A DNA stretch of 64,000 nucleotides from Alcanivorax sp. DSM 26293 (GTDB lineage Bacteria; Pseudomonadota; Gammaproteobacteria; Pseudomonadales; Alcanivoracaceae), in assembly GCF_900107995.1 (NCBI RefSeq), contig NZ_FNUM01000002.1:550719-614718 (forward strand), in the 5' to 3' direction. Made by a program: the position numbers and the translations under genes. Numbering within the stretch: position 1 is the first letter of the stretch; each line of letters begins with the position of its first letter. The notes under the pieces are model-generated. The model did not search any database and was not told the DNA's origin. It was given only the letters and a program-made list of their open reading frames with translations. Of the stretch, positions 49,832-59,681 are shown one piece after another.

Positions 49832-52630
49832 TTGTTCAAGGATGCGAAAACTGCCTTTGTTCTGCTTGTTGCCTTCTTTTCGATCGGGCTGACCCCGGCT
49901 GTCCTGGCCAACGGCCCCGAGCTGCAGATTATTGGCGAAAATCAGGAAGAACTACAGCCCTATCAAGGGCTGGATTATTTCTGCACACCCGCGGCGCAGT
50001 CGCCGACCATCAACGCACTGCAGAAACAACCGACGCTTCCCTGGCAGTCCAGCCGCGGAGACATGCCCAACCTGGGATTTACCAATCAGCATTGCTGGTT
50101 CCGCTTCGCCGTGCGCAACCAGAACCCGCGACACAGCGACTGGGAACTGCTGGTTGATTACGCCATGCTCGGCGAACTGGATCTCTACCAGCTGGATGCC
50201 GGCGGCAATCTGATCAGCCATTACCAGGCCGGCATGGACCGGGATTTTGCCGTGCGACCGGGGAACTACCCCACTCCGGCATTTCCCCTTTCACTGCCCA
50301 GTGGCAAGGACAGCACCTTCTATCTCAAGGTAACGTCACCGCACAGCATCCAGTTACCGATACGCTTGCTTACCCACGAACAGTTCGCCCGCTCCGCACA
50401 GAACCAGACCATTATCCAGGGCATCTTTTTCGGCGGCATGCTGGTGATGATTCTCTACAACCTGTCATTGTTCTTCTCCATTCGCGAGAAGGTGTATTTG
50501 CTGTACGTGTGCTGGTCCGCAGTGGTGACCCTGTTCCTGGCGGTACTGCACGGCTATGCCCACCGCTACCTGTGGCCACACTCCCCGCTTGTCAGCCAGT
50601 ACATCATTCACTATCTGCTGCCGTTGATCGTATTACTGCCGCCGTTGTTTACCCTGCATTTCCTGTCCTTGCAGGAAAAAGCACCGCGACTGGCGGCATG
50701 GCTGAAAGGCCTGGTGGGGATTGGCACCTTGCTGTTCCTTGCCGCTCCGTTTACCAGCCGCGGCTTTCTGATTCCGATTTCCGTCAGCGCCATTCTGGTG
50801 ATGGATTTCAGCATTCTGGTGGTGGGTCTGCTGCGCGCCCGCGCGGGTGATCCGGATGCCCGCATCTTCACTATTGCCTGGGCCTGCTTCATCACCGGCG
50901 TGGCGGCCATGGCGCTGAACAAGTACGGCGTACTGCCGCGCACCGCCCTCACGGAAAATCTGGTTCAGACCGGCGTTTTCCTGGAAGTGATCCTGCTATC
51001 CCTGGCATTGGCCCGACGCATCAGCCGCCTCAAGGAAGCCCATTCGGACTCCATTCGCGAAAAGGCCATCGCGGAAATGGAAGCCTTCAAGGCCGGCGCC
51101 CGCAACCATGCCAAGAGCGAATTTCTGGCCACCATGAGCCATGAAATCCGCACCCCCATGAATGGCATCATGGGCATGACCGACCTGCTGCGGCGGACCT
51201 CCATGACCCAGCAGCAGGCCCAGTATGTGGGCACCATTTACCAATCCACCCAGTCCCTGCTCACGGTCATCAACGACATTCTCGATTATTCCAAGATCGA
51301 ATCCGGCAAGCTGGAGCTGGATTACCAGAGCGTGCCTCTGGAAAGCATTGTGGACGATTGCGTGCGCTTGTTTGCCCTGCGCTCCAGCGAGAAGAAACTG
51401 CCGCTGTATATCCATATCGACAGCCGCGTGCCGGAACGCATCAAGACCGATCCGATCCGTCTCAAACAGATCATCACCAACCTGCTCAGCAATGCCTTCA
51501 AGTTCACCGAGCGGGGCAATGTCTCGCTGCATGTCACCGTGAAACAACCGGTTAACGAAAAGAACCTGTGCGTACTGATGTTTGAAGTGGTGGATACCGG
51601 TGTGGGGTTGGACGAAGGGCAACAAAACAGTTTGTTCCAGGCATTCCACGAACTCTCCGGCAAGGGCAAACACACCGGTGCCGGACTGGGGCTGGTGATC
51701 TGCAAACGCCTGATCGAACTACTCAATGGGGATATCGGGGTCTCCAGTTCGCTGGGCCGGGGCGCCACCTTCTGGTTGTCACTGCCGGTGGAAGTGGAAA
51801 AACCCCAGAGCAAACCGGTCCTGAAGAATCGCAGCGCCCTGCTGATTTCCAACACTCCGGCCCAGTTGCTCAGCCTTTCCCAGATCCTTACACGCTGGGG
51901 CGCAAAGACCCTGGAATACCGCGATGTGGAAAGTGCCCTGGACCCGGCCAACCCCTCCCGGCCGGTGGATTTTGTCATCGCTGAGCATGCGGTGATGGAA
52001 AACCCGCAATATGTGCAGCGGTTGCGCCAGCATTTCAGTAACCCGGTACTGGTGTTACTGCACCCCACCGGCAAACCGCTCAGTGACAATTTGCCCGAAG
52101 ACCTGTTGCTGATCGAAACCCCGTTCTCCTGCCAGGCCCTCAAACGCAGCCTGCTCACCGGCCACGACGAGCACCTTGCCCAACAGGCGGCAGAAGAACC
52201 CACCGTCGTGCTGGAAAAGGGCAGCGCCCTGAATGTGATCGTGGCCGAGGACAACCCGGTGAATCAGCTGGTGATCGACAGCATTCTCAAATCCCTCGGT
52301 ATCCATGCCACCCTGGTCAGCGACGGTGAGCAGGCCCTGGATCTGGTCCGCGAACAGCCCGGCTACTGGGATATCATTTTCATGGACTGCGAAATGCCGG
52401 TGATGGATGGCTACCAGGCCACCCGTGAAATCCGCAGCCTGGAACAGGCATCGACCACCCACCACCATGCCTGGATCATCGCCCTGTCAGCTCACGCCAC
52501 CGGCGACTATGTCCAAAAAGCCCGCGACGCCGGAGTGGATGACTATCTGAGCAAGCCGGTTTCCCAGCAGCAGGTTCGCGAGGCCCTGGGTCGCGGTCAG
52601 GTATCCAGCCCCTCCGGAATTTCCGGCTGA
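49832..52630 (+). CDS. 7TMR-DISM hybrid histidine kinase with receiver domain
   Basis: With a TTG start this is a 932-aa membrane sensor: signal peptide (FKDAKTAFVLLVAFFSIGLTPAVLA), periplasmic 7TMR-DISMED2 domain, seven membrane helices (from about IIQGIFFGGMLVMILYNL), a HisKA domain with phospho-His H437 (ATMSHEIRTPMNGIMG), a HATPase (NLLSNAFKFTE, DTGVGL, GAGLGLVICKRL), a degenerate receiver, and a C-terminal receiver with D852 (FMDCEMPVMDGY). The only ATG, at 49700, overlaps the divergent PhoD start codon, leaves no promoter and gives no signal peptide. TTG 49832 has AGGA upstream and is preferred. It overlaps the next kinase gene tail to tail by 34 bp. The ligand is unknown. Confidence 0.88.
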   Translation: MFKDAKTAFVLLVAFFSIGLTPAVLANGPELQIIGENQEELQPYQGLDYFCTPAAQSPTINALQKQPTLPWQSSRGDMPNLGFTNQHCWFRFAVRNQNPRHSDWELLVDYAMLGELDLYQLDAGGNLISHYQAGMDRDFAVRPGNYPTPAFPLSLPSGKDSTFYLKVTSPHSIQLPIRLLTHEQFARSAQNQTIIQGIFFGGMLVMILYNLSLFFSIREKVYLLYVCWSAVVTLFLAVLHGYAHRYLWPHSPLVSQYIIHYLLPLIVLLPPLFTLHFLSLQEKAPRLAAWLKGLVGIGTLLFLAAPFTSRGFLIPISVSAILVMDFSILVVGLLRARAGDPDARIFTIAWACFITGVAAMALNKYGVLPRTALTENLVQTGVFLEVILLSLALARRISRLKEAHSDSIREKAIAEMEAFKAGARNHAKSEFLATMSHEIRTPMNGIMGMTDLLRRTSMTQQQAQYVGTIYQSTQSLLTVINDILDYSKIESGKLELDYQSVPLESIVDDCVRLFALRSSEKKLPLYIHIDSRVPERIKTDPIRLKQIITNLLSNAFKFTERGNVSLHVTVKQPVNEKNLCVLMFEVVDTGVGLDEGQQNSLFQAFHELSGKGKHTGAGLGLVICKRLIELLNGDIGVSSSLGRGATFWLSLPVEVEKPQSKPVLKNRSALLISNTPAQLLSLSQILTRWGAKTLEYRDVESALDPANPSRPVDFVIAEHAVMENPQYVQRLRQHFSNPVLVLLHPTGKPLSDNLPEDLLLIETPFSCQALKRSLLTGHDEHLAQQAAEEPTVVLEKGSALNVIVAEDNPVNQLVIDSILKSLGIHATLVSDGEQALDLVREQPGYWDIIFMDCEMPVMDGYQATREIRSLEQASTTHHHAWIIALSAHATGDYVQKARDAGVDDYLSKPVSQQQVREALGRGQVSSPSGISG

Positions 52631-54684
52631 GCCAGCAGGCCGGCACACACGGTAAGCAGTTGCTTGACCCGGATCGGCTTGCCCAGGAAGGCATCGCAAC
52701 CGGCATCCAGACAGCGCTGGCGGTCCACCGCCAGCACATTGGCCGTCAGCGCCAGTATCGGGCCGCTAAAGCCACGGTCGCGCAGGGCCCGGGCGGTTTC
52801 GTAGCCATCCATCACCGGCATCTGCATATCCAGTACCACCAGGTCGAAACTGTCCTGGCCATAATGCCGGCAAGCCTCCCGGCCATCTTCCGCTTCCACC
52901 ACCTGCATACCGGCCTTTTCCAGCACCTTGCGCACAAAGATCCGGTTCACGGTATTGTCTTCTACCAGCAGGGCCCGGCCGTTCAGGGCCATGGAGCTGC
53001 CTGCCAGCTGGGGCAACGGTTCGGCGGATTCACTGGCGTCTAATTCGCAGGCCAGGGACAACGGCATATTAAGGGCAAAGCGACTGCCCTTGTTCAGTTC
53101 GCTGGAAACAGTGATATCCCCCCCTTCGGAACGGGCCAGTTGACGGGCAATGCTCAGGCCCAGCCCGGTGCCCGTGTAACGGCGGGAATGAGACGCATCG
53201 GCCTGGGAAAACGGCTGGAAGATTTTCTGCACCTCACTCTCACTGATACCGATACCCGTGTCTTCCACGGAGACCTCCAGTTGCTGCGCCGACTCGGACC
53301 AACCGGCACGCACCCGCACACTGCCTTCCTCGGTAAACTTCACCGCATTGCCCACCAGGTTCACCAGAATCTGGCGCAAGCGGAAGGCATCACCACTGAC
53401 GGTAGCCGGCAGCTCGGTCACGTAGGACAGGGTCAGATCAATCTGCTTCTCCGAGGCCCGTAACGTCAGGCTGTCGACCACTTCATCCAGCAGCTCCGTC
53501 ACGGAAAACAGCCGTTGTTCGTGCTGCAGCTGGCCCGCTTCGATGCGCGACAGATCCAGCACATCATTGATCAGCGCCAGCAGCGCATCCCCGTTGTGCT
53601 GAATGATGGTGAGGTAACGGCTCTGGTCTGCGTGGCTCAGGGAGCCATCACGGAGCAACTCCGTATAGCCAAGAATCGCCGTCATCGGAGTGCGGATTTC
53701 GTGGCTGATATTGGCCAGGAACTGGCTTTTGGTCTGGCTCGCCTCCTCCGCCTGGCGACGGGCATCCGCGAGCTGATTCTGGGCGTGGTTGATGCTGTCC
53801 ACCATGGCATTGAAATCTTCCGCCAGGGCGCCAATTTCGTCATTGCCCAGCACCGGCACCCGCTGATCCAGCGCCCCACCCCGGGCAATGGACCGCACCG
53901 CGTTATGCACCAGATTCAAGCGCCCGAACAGCATCGGCTGAATCCGGTAATTGATCACCACCACGGTCAGCCCGGCCAGCAACGCCATGATCAAACCGAT
54001 CACCAGCACCGAAAGGTTCAGGGATTTGTACCCATCGTTGGGCAGCTCCACCACCACTTCCAGAGGGTTGCCGCCGAGAAAATCCGGCACCGGGAACCGC
54101 CCCAGCAGCTGATCGCTCCCGGCCACAGTGAGGCCCCGTTGCGGGTTCAGCGAGTCCGGCACCTGGCGGACATACAAGGCATGGCCCACCCGGTCCGACA
54201 AATAGCTCATCCAGTCGCTGTCCAGCCACACCCCAAGCAGGTAGGCCTGGCAGCCCATCTCCACCGCGGTGCTGAACAACAGGGGACGCCCTTCCACCTG
54301 CACGACGCCCCAGATCGGCATGCAACCCTGCTCGTCAAAGCGAGTCGCCAGGGTCTCAAACACCGGGGAAGAAACCTTATCGGCGCCGTTATTCCACACT
54401 ACCGAGCGGCCACGCAGCTCCATCATCAGATCCAGATACCCCACCCCGCCCTGATTGGTGGGTGGTTGATCCGGCTGCTGACTCCAGTCCTGTGCCCGCA
54501 CCCGAAGGATGGACAGCTGGTCCAGAAAGGCGGCCTCCACCTTTTCCAGCTCCCGCTCGGCGTTGCGCTCGGTAAGCGTGTCCACCAGCGACAGGTTCAC
54601 CCAATACAGCGCCACGGTAGCCAGCACCACACAACAGGCTGCGGAAACCACCAGCAACCACCGAATGCGCACTCTCAGTGACAT
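52597..54684 (-). CDS. hybrid histidine kinase with periplasmic sensor, HAMP and receiver
   Basis: This 695-aa sensor has a first membrane helix (LLVVSAACCVVLATVALYWVN), a periplasmic CHASE4-like domain (about 35-250), and a second helix (LSVLVIGLIMALLAGLTVVVI). HAMP and a short coiled coil follow, then HisKA with H328 (ANISHEIRTPMTAILGYTELL), HATPase (NLVGNAVKFTEEGSV, DTGIGI, GTGLGLSIARQL) and a receiver with D619 (VVLDMQMPVMDGYETA). The ATG at 54684 is preferred over 54771 because it places the first helix correctly. Its receiver tail overlaps, on the opposite strand, that of the kinase at 49832. Confidence 0.88.
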   Translation of the reverse strand: MSLRVRIRWLLVVSAACCVVLATVALYWVNLSLVDTLTERNAERELEKVEAAFLDQLSILRVRAQDWSQQPDQPPTNQGGVGYLDLMMELRGRSVVWNNGADKVSSPVFETLATRFDEQGCMPIWGVVQVEGRPLLFSTAVEMGCQAYLLGVWLDSDWMSYLSDRVGHALYVRQVPDSLNPQRGLTVAGSDQLLGRFPVPDFLGGNPLEVVVELPNDGYKSLNLSVLVIGLIMALLAGLTVVVINYRIQPMLFGRLNLVHNAVRSIARGGALDQRVPVLGNDEIGALAEDFNAMVDSINHAQNQLADARRQAEEASQTKSQFLANISHEIRTPMTAILGYTELLRDGSLSHADQSRYLTIIQHNGDALLALINDVLDLSRIEAGQLQHEQRLFSVTELLDEVVDSLTLRASEKQIDLTLSYVTELPATVSGDAFRLRQILVNLVGNAVKFTEEGSVRVRAGWSESAQQLEVSVEDTGIGISESEVQKIFQPFSQADASHSRRYTGTGLGLSIARQLARSEGGDITVSSELNKGSRFALNMPLSLACELDASESAEPLPQLAGSSMALNGRALLVEDNTVNRIFVRKVLEKAGMQVVEAEDGREACRHYGQDSFDLVVLDMQMPVMDGYETARALRDRGFSGPILALTANVLAVDRQRCLDAGCDAFLGKPIRVKQLLTVCAGLLAQPEIPEGLDT

Positions 54685-54943
54685 CGTTACTTTCACCCTT
54701 CCCCTGACCGGGTGGCCTGACGGCAAAAGGGGCCGCCCCATGGCCTGCATAAGCTCAGCGCCCGGTAACATTGTCTTGAAAGAATTGTTTTAAGCCGAAA
54801 CCCTAGCACAAGATCCCCCAAAGCGGGCCCCGGCAATCATCCGTGGTGGGAGATGCCGCACAGCCGTTCACCCACAGGATGAAAAAGCCCCGCCGCACCC
54901 GTATCATAGGCCACCCTTTTTCCGGAATGACGACGTCGACCCC

Positions 54944-56977
54944 ATGAGTGACACGCCCCGCAAAATCCTGGTGACCAGTGCCCTTCCCTACGCCAATGGC
55001 CCCATTCACCTGGGCCACCTGCTGGAATACATCCAGACCGATATCTGGGTACGCTTCCAGAAACTGCGCGGCGAGCAGTGCACCTATGTGTGCGCGGATG
55101 ATGCCCACGGCACCGCCATCATGCTCAAGGCCGAAGAAAACGGCATCACCCCGGAGCAACAAATTGCGCAAGTGAAAGCGGACCACGAGAAGGACTTCGC
55201 CGACTTCCAGATCCAGTTCGACAACTACTACAGCACCCACAGCCCGGAAAACCGCGCGCTGTCGGAAATGGTGTTCCAGCGCAACAAGGACGCCGGCTAT
55301 ATCGTCGAGAAGACCATTACCCAGCTCTACGACCCGCAGAAAGGCATGTTCCTGGCGGACCGTTTCGTCAAGGGCACCTGCCCCAAGTGCAAGGCCGAAG
55401 ACCAGTACGGCGACAACTGTGAAGTGTGCGGCGCCACCTATACCCCGGCGGAGCTGATCAAGCCCTACTCCTCCGTCAGTGGCGCCACCCCGGTGGAAAA
55501 GGAAACCACCCAGCTGTTCTTCGACCTGCCCAAATTCGAGCCCCTGCTGCGCGAGTGGACCCGCTCCGGCGCGCTGCAGGAGCAGGTGGCCAACAAACTT
55601 CAGGAATGGATCGAAGACCTGCAGCCCTGGGATATTTCCCGCGAAGCCCCCTACTTCGGTTTTGAAATCCCCGGCTACCCGGGCAAGTACTTCTACGTCT
55701 GGCTGGACGCCCCCATCGGCTACATGGCCAGCTTCCAGAACTACTGCGACCGCGAAGGCCTGAACTTCGACGACTACTGGGGCAAGGAATCCACCGCCGA
55801 GCTGTACCACTTCATCGGCAAGGACATCATCAACTTCCACGGCCTGTTCTGGCCCGCCATGCTGGATGGTGCCGGCCTGCGCAAGCCCACCGCCATCTAC
55901 AGTCACGGCTTCGTCACCGTGAACGGCGCCAAGATGTCCAAGTCCCGTGGCACCTTTATCAAGGCGCGCACCTACCTGGATCACCTGGGGCCGGAATACC
56001 TGCGTTACTACTTCGCCGCCAAGCTCTCCAGCCGGGTGGATGACTTCGACCTGAACCTGGAAGACTTCGCCCAGAGGGTAAACTCCGACCTGGTGGGCAA
56101 ACTGGTGAACATCGCCAGCCGCACCGGCAACTTCGTGAAGAAATTCGGCGGCACCCTCAGTGACGAGCTGGACAACCCGCTACTGGTCCGCGAAGTACAG
56201 GAAGCCGCCCCGCGCCTGGCCGAGTTCTACGAAAAGCGCGAATTCGGCAAAGCCATGCGCGAAATCATGGCCCTGGCGGATCACGCCAACGGCTACATCG
56301 CCGACAAGGCGCCCTGGACCCTGGCCAAAGAAGACGGCAAGGAACAGGAAGTGCTGGCCATCTGCACCACCGCCATCAACGTGTTCCGTCTGCTGGTGAT
56401 CTACCTGAAGCCGGTACTGCCGGCCCTGGCCGAACGGGCGGAAGCCTTCCTGCAGGTGGCACCGCTGACCTGGAAAGACAGCGACACCCTGCTGCTGGGC
56501 CACGAGATCGCCAAGTTCAAGCCGCTATTGAACCGCATCGACATGGCGCAGATCGAGGCCATGCTCAATGCCTCGAAAGAAGACGTGCCCGCGGCCAAAC
56601 CCGCCGGCAACAAAAGCGAACCGAAACAGGCGGACGACGTGGCAGACGACACCATCAGCATCGATGACTTCCTCAAGGTGAAACTGCGCGTGGCCCGCGT
56701 GGCCAAAGCCGCCCATGTAGAAGGCGCCGACAAGTTGCTGCAGCTCACCCTGGACGTGGGCGAACTGGGCGAGCGCAATGTGTTTGCCGGCATCAAGGCC
56801 AAATACAGCCCGGAAGACCTGGAAGGCAAACTGGTGGTGCTGGTGGCCAACCTGGCCCCGCGCAAGATGAAATTCGGCGTCTCCGAAGGCATGGTGCTGG
56901 CCGCCGGCCCCGGCGGTGACGACATCCACATCCTCAGCCCGGACAGCGGCGCCCTGCCCGGTATGGAAGTGCGCTAA
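54944..56977 (+). CDS. metG: methionyl-tRNA synthetase
   Basis: This 677-aa class I synthetase charges tRNA-Met and tRNA-fMet. HIGH is H22-LGH in [11 protein letters not shown], the zinc knuckle is [18 protein letters not shown], and KMSKS lies at residues 330-334. A C-terminal tRNA-binding EMAP-like domain (about 570-677, starting [25 protein letters not shown]) permits dimerisation. The length is normal for the two-domain type. Codon use is ordinary. A GC-rich hairpin follows. Confidence 0.97.
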   Translation: MSDTPRKILVTSALPYANGPIHLGHLLEYIQTDIWVRFQKLRGEQCTYVCADDAHGTAIMLKAEENGITPEQQIAQVKADHEKDFADFQIQFDNYYSTHSPENRALSEMVFQRNKDAGYIVEKTITQLYDPQKGMFLADRFVKGTCPKCKAEDQYGDNCEVCGATYTPAELIKPYSSVSGATPVEKETTQLFFDLPKFEPLLREWTRSGALQEQVANKLQEWIEDLQPWDISREAPYFGFEIPGYPGKYFYVWLDAPIGYMASFQNYCDREGLNFDDYWGKESTAELYHFIGKDIINFHGLFWPAMLDGAGLRKPTAIYSHGFVTVNGAKMSKSRGTFIKARTYLDHLGPEYLRYYFAAKLSSRVDDFDLNLEDFAQRVNSDLVGKLVNIASRTGNFVKKFGGTLSDELDNPLLVREVQEAAPRLAEFYEKREFGKAMREIMALADHANGYIADKAPWTLAKEDGKEQEVLAICTTAINVFRLLVIYLKPVLPALAERAEAFLQVAPLTWKDSDTLLLGHEIAKFKPLLNRIDMAQIEAMLNASKEDVPAAKPAGNKSEPKQADDVADDTISIDDFLKVKLRVARVAKAAHVEGADKLLQLTLDVGELGERNVFAGIKAKYSPEDLEGKLVVLVANLAPRKMKFGVSEGMVLAAGPGGDDIHILSPDSGALPGMEVR

Positions 56978-56990
56978 CCCGGCACCGATC

Positions 56991-57013
56991 CCCGCTCCCC
57001 TCGTGGGAGCGGG
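56991..57013. terminator. GC-rich hairpin after metG
   Basis: CCCGCTCCC pairs with GGGAGCGGG 14 bp after the metG stop. The following bases are not T-rich, so it is at best a weak terminator. Confidence 0.4.
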
Positions 57014-57179
57014 GGTGCCACCGCAAATGCTTTCCTTCCCGAACTCACCTCCACATCCCTCCCCTGTGCCGTTACCGCCATCTTTCCGGCCAGCCACGAC
57101 GTACAATCGCTTTCCCCTTGCCCCGGATAAGGTCTTTCCCTCTACACTGTAAAAACGAAAAACAAGGGAGAGCGCTACC

Positions 57180-57965
57180 ATGAACCGTCAGGCAACATTG
57201 ACCCCGGATGCCATCCAGTCCAAGAAAAACTCCGTCAGCGCAGAAGAATGGCAACTGCGTGTGGATCTGGCCGCCGCCTACCGGCTGATCGCCCTGCACG
57301 GCTGGGACGACCTGATCTTTACCCACCTGTCTGCCCGCATCCCCGGCGACGAGCATCACTTCCTGATCAATCCCTACGGCATGATGTTCGACGAGATCAC
57401 CGCTTCCAGCCTGGTGCGCGTGGACCAGGCCGGCAACAAACTCGATGACAGTGACTTCGATATCAACCCGGCGGGCTTCACCATCCACAGCGCCATCCAC
57501 GCCGTGCGCGACGATGCCAACTGCGTGATGCACACCCACACCACCGCCGGTGTGGCCGTGTCCGCCCAGCAGGAAGGCCTGCTCGCTCTGTCGCAACAGA
57601 GCCTGTTCCCGCTGGCCAGCCTGGCCTACCACGACTACGAAGGCGTGGCCCTGCGCGAGGACGAAAAGGCCCGCCTGCAGGCCGATCTGGGTGATGCCAG
57701 CTTCATGATCCTGCGCAACCACGGCCTGCTCACCGTGGGCAGCAGCATTGCCGATGCCTTCCTGGGCATGTTCATCCTCCAGCGCGCCTGCGAAATCCAG
57801 CTTCAGGCCCTGTCCGGCAATCGCCCGCTGATCCCGATCCCGGATGGCATCGTCAACACCATCAAGCAGCAAGCCTCCCAGGTCACCAAGGGCATGGGCG
57901 GCAACCTGGCCTGGCCCGGCCTGCTGCGCAAACTGGATCGCCAGAACCCGGGCTACGAGAAATAA
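57180..57965 (+). CDS. class II aldolase/adducin family protein
   Basis: This 261-aa protein has the class II aldolase fold: LAAAYRLIALHGWDDLIFTHLSARIPG, FLINPYGMMFDEITASSLV, the metal-binding VMHTHTTAGVAVSAQ (two His), and MILRNHGLLTVGSS with a third His. The residues for zinc binding are present. Members act as aldolases, epimerases or decarboxylases; this close relative of the short-chain-dehydrogenase-linked subgroup cannot be assigned a substrate. GGGAGAG precedes the ATG. Confidence 0.85.
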   Translation: MNRQATLTPDAIQSKKNSVSAEEWQLRVDLAAAYRLIALHGWDDLIFTHLSARIPGDEHHFLINPYGMMFDEITASSLVRVDQAGNKLDDSDFDINPAGFTIHSAIHAVRDDANCVMHTHTTAGVAVSAQQEGLLALSQQSLFPLASLAYHDYEGVALREDEKARLQADLGDASFMILRNHGLLTVGSSIADAFLGMFILQRACEIQLQALSGNRPLIPIPDGIVNTIKQQASQVTKGMGGNLAWPGLLRKLDRQNPGYEK

Positions 57966-57997
57966 ATTCTCATGCTCCTGCAGCACCAAGCCTGCCT

Positions 57998-58064
57998 CTG
58001 TAGGAGCTATGCTTGCATGGCGAACCACTCCGCACCTTTTGCCATGCAAGCATAGCTTCTACAG
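57998..58064. repeat. REP-like palindromic unit, copy 2
   Basis: The left arm CTGTAGGAGCTATGCTTGC plus ATGGCGAA and the right arm TTGCCATGCAAGCATAGC plus TTCTACAG are near-perfect reverse complements. The arm core recurs at 30784. The unit lies between the aldolase and MpaB-family genes. The rest of the 274-bp gap holds the MpaB promoter region and nothing else I can name. Confidence 0.75.
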
Positions 58065-58239
58065 GGGGAGCCCAAGCCCAAACACCCCACACAACTCTGT
58101 TTCCTTTCCCTGATTTCCCCTGTCAAAGCGGGCCAAAACCGGCCAACCTATACAGAAAGGCGACTTCCGTTAATTGTCTTGCCATGCAGGTATACGCAAT
58201 GTGTAGGGTATTCAAAGACACTGTCTACCGAGGTTACCG

Positions 58240-59580
58240 ATGACACAGTCACTGGACGCTCTCTGGGAAAAGGTCCGCGCCCAGAAAACCCGGATCCCCT
58301 CTCTCTACGGCGATATCGACTTTGATATCACCCCGGAGCGATTCACGGATTCCATGGATGTCCGCAGTACATTGCCGCCCCACTTCGCCAGGAAGTACCG
58401 CAAGAAAATCCTCGCCGACCATAACAAAGTGGACCGGGCCCGCGCCTACACCCTGCTGGGTGACACCGTGGCCGATGCCTACGCAGCCCTGATGTCGGAA
58501 TACAGCTTTCGTGACCTGATCAGCATGTTGAAGAAAGCCTGCGACGAAGGACTCGACGCGATACCGGATGCCCCCCAGGAACTGGTGGACTTTATTACCG
58601 CCATGGAAACCACCCCGGACTGGGTGGACATGGAACTGGTCCGTGAAGGCGCCCGCCTGAGCCGCAACCAGATGGCCAACCTGGCCCCCTACGTGATCCG
58701 TGGCGCCTTTGTGGCCACCTTCATGAACAAGTACTCCGGCCTGCCCATGGCCATCACCGGCACCCTGGCCAGCGATTCGGTGAACCGGCGCATCAACGAA
58801 ACCGCCAGCTTCTTCACCACCGCCACCCTGCCCGGTGCCCTGGAACGCTTCGGGCCCGGCTTCAAGGCCGCCGCCATGGTCCGCCTGATGCACTCAATGG
58901 TCCGCTTCAACATTCTCAAGCGGGTAAAGAAATGGGACCCGGCCATTTATGGCATCCCCATTCCCCAGGTAGACCAGATGCCCGCCGGCACCATGCCCGC
59001 CTACCTGGCCGCCTTCAAGGCCATGCGCAAGGGCCGCAAGCACTTCACCCGCAACGAGCGGGCCATCGTCGAACTGTCCCGCTACCAGTGTTTCCTGCTG
59101 GGCCTGCCCGAAGAGCTGCTGCCCGCCGAGGCGCCGGACATTATCGACACCATGCTCACCTACTCCGGTACCCTGCGCGAGGGCTACGACGACGAAACCT
59201 GTGGCGAACTCACCCGCGCCACCATGTCCGTCTATCGTCCGAAGGACAACAAGTTCACCAGCAAGGTCCACAACCTGGTGGAGCGCAGCGTCTCCAAGGT
59301 GTTCTTCACCCAGGCCTTTCTTGGCAAGAATGACAAATCAAAAGCGAAAGAAATGGGCGTGGAACCGCACCTGCTCGACTACGCCCTGTCCAGCATCGGC
59401 ACGCTGTTCATCATGCCCCGCCTGATCGCCTACCGGACCCTGCAAGACATCCCCGTGGCCAACAGGATCGCGGACAAGATACTGGTCCGGCGCATCAACG
59501 AGCTGCTGGTAGACTACGGCCATGCGGAATTCACCACGGATGCAAACCAGTACAAACCAACCACCAGGGAAACGGCCTGA
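58240..59580 (+). CDS. MpaB/DUF2236 (latex-clearing-like) oxygenase family protein
   Basis: This 446-aa protein has the DUF2236 pattern: VIRGAFVATFMNKYSGLPMAITGTLASDSVNRRINETASFF, then MVRLMHSMVRFNILKRVKKWDPAIYGIPIPQVDQM, and later ERSVSKVFFTQAFLGK. The VRLMHSMVRFN helix holds the His that is the expected heme ligand of this family (MpaB, LcpK30). Oxidation of an alkene-containing hydrophobic substrate is plausible in an oil-degrading bacterium. It starts ATG with no strong Shine-Dalgarno visible. Confidence 0.82.
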   Translation: MTQSLDALWEKVRAQKTRIPSLYGDIDFDITPERFTDSMDVRSTLPPHFARKYRKKILADHNKVDRARAYTLLGDTVADAYAALMSEYSFRDLISMLKKACDEGLDAIPDAPQELVDFITAMETTPDWVDMELVREGARLSRNQMANLAPYVIRGAFVATFMNKYSGLPMAITGTLASDSVNRRINETASFFTTATLPGALERFGPGFKAAAMVRLMHSMVRFNILKRVKKWDPAIYGIPIPQVDQMPAGTMPAYLAAFKAMRKGRKHFTRNERAIVELSRYQCFLLGLPEELLPAEAPDIIDTMLTYSGTLREGYDDETCGELTRATMSVYRPKDNKFTSKVHNLVERSVSKVFFTQAFLGKNDKSKAKEMGVEPHLLDYALSSIGTLFIMPRLIAYRTLQDIPVANRIADKILVRRINELLVDYGHAEFTTDANQYKPTTRETA

Positions 59581-59589
59581 ATGCAGCCA

Positions 59590-59624
59590 TAAAAAGGCCC
59601 TTATTATCGAATGAGGGCCTTTTT
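59590..59624. terminator. bidirectional rho-independent terminator
   Basis: AAAAAGGCCCT and AGGGCCTTTTT close a T/A-rich loop. It ends the MpaB-family gene and probably the convergent lipoprotein gene. Confidence 0.88.
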
Positions 59625-59681
59625 ATCGCTGTAATCGGTTATACGTCTAAAGGTTTTGTCACCATCATGGTGACTGCGCCG

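Noticed and set aside
53515..54681. Plus-strand open frame (388 aa) opposite the second hybrid kinase
   Set aside because: His/Gln-rich antisense shadow of a kinase with all motifs intact.
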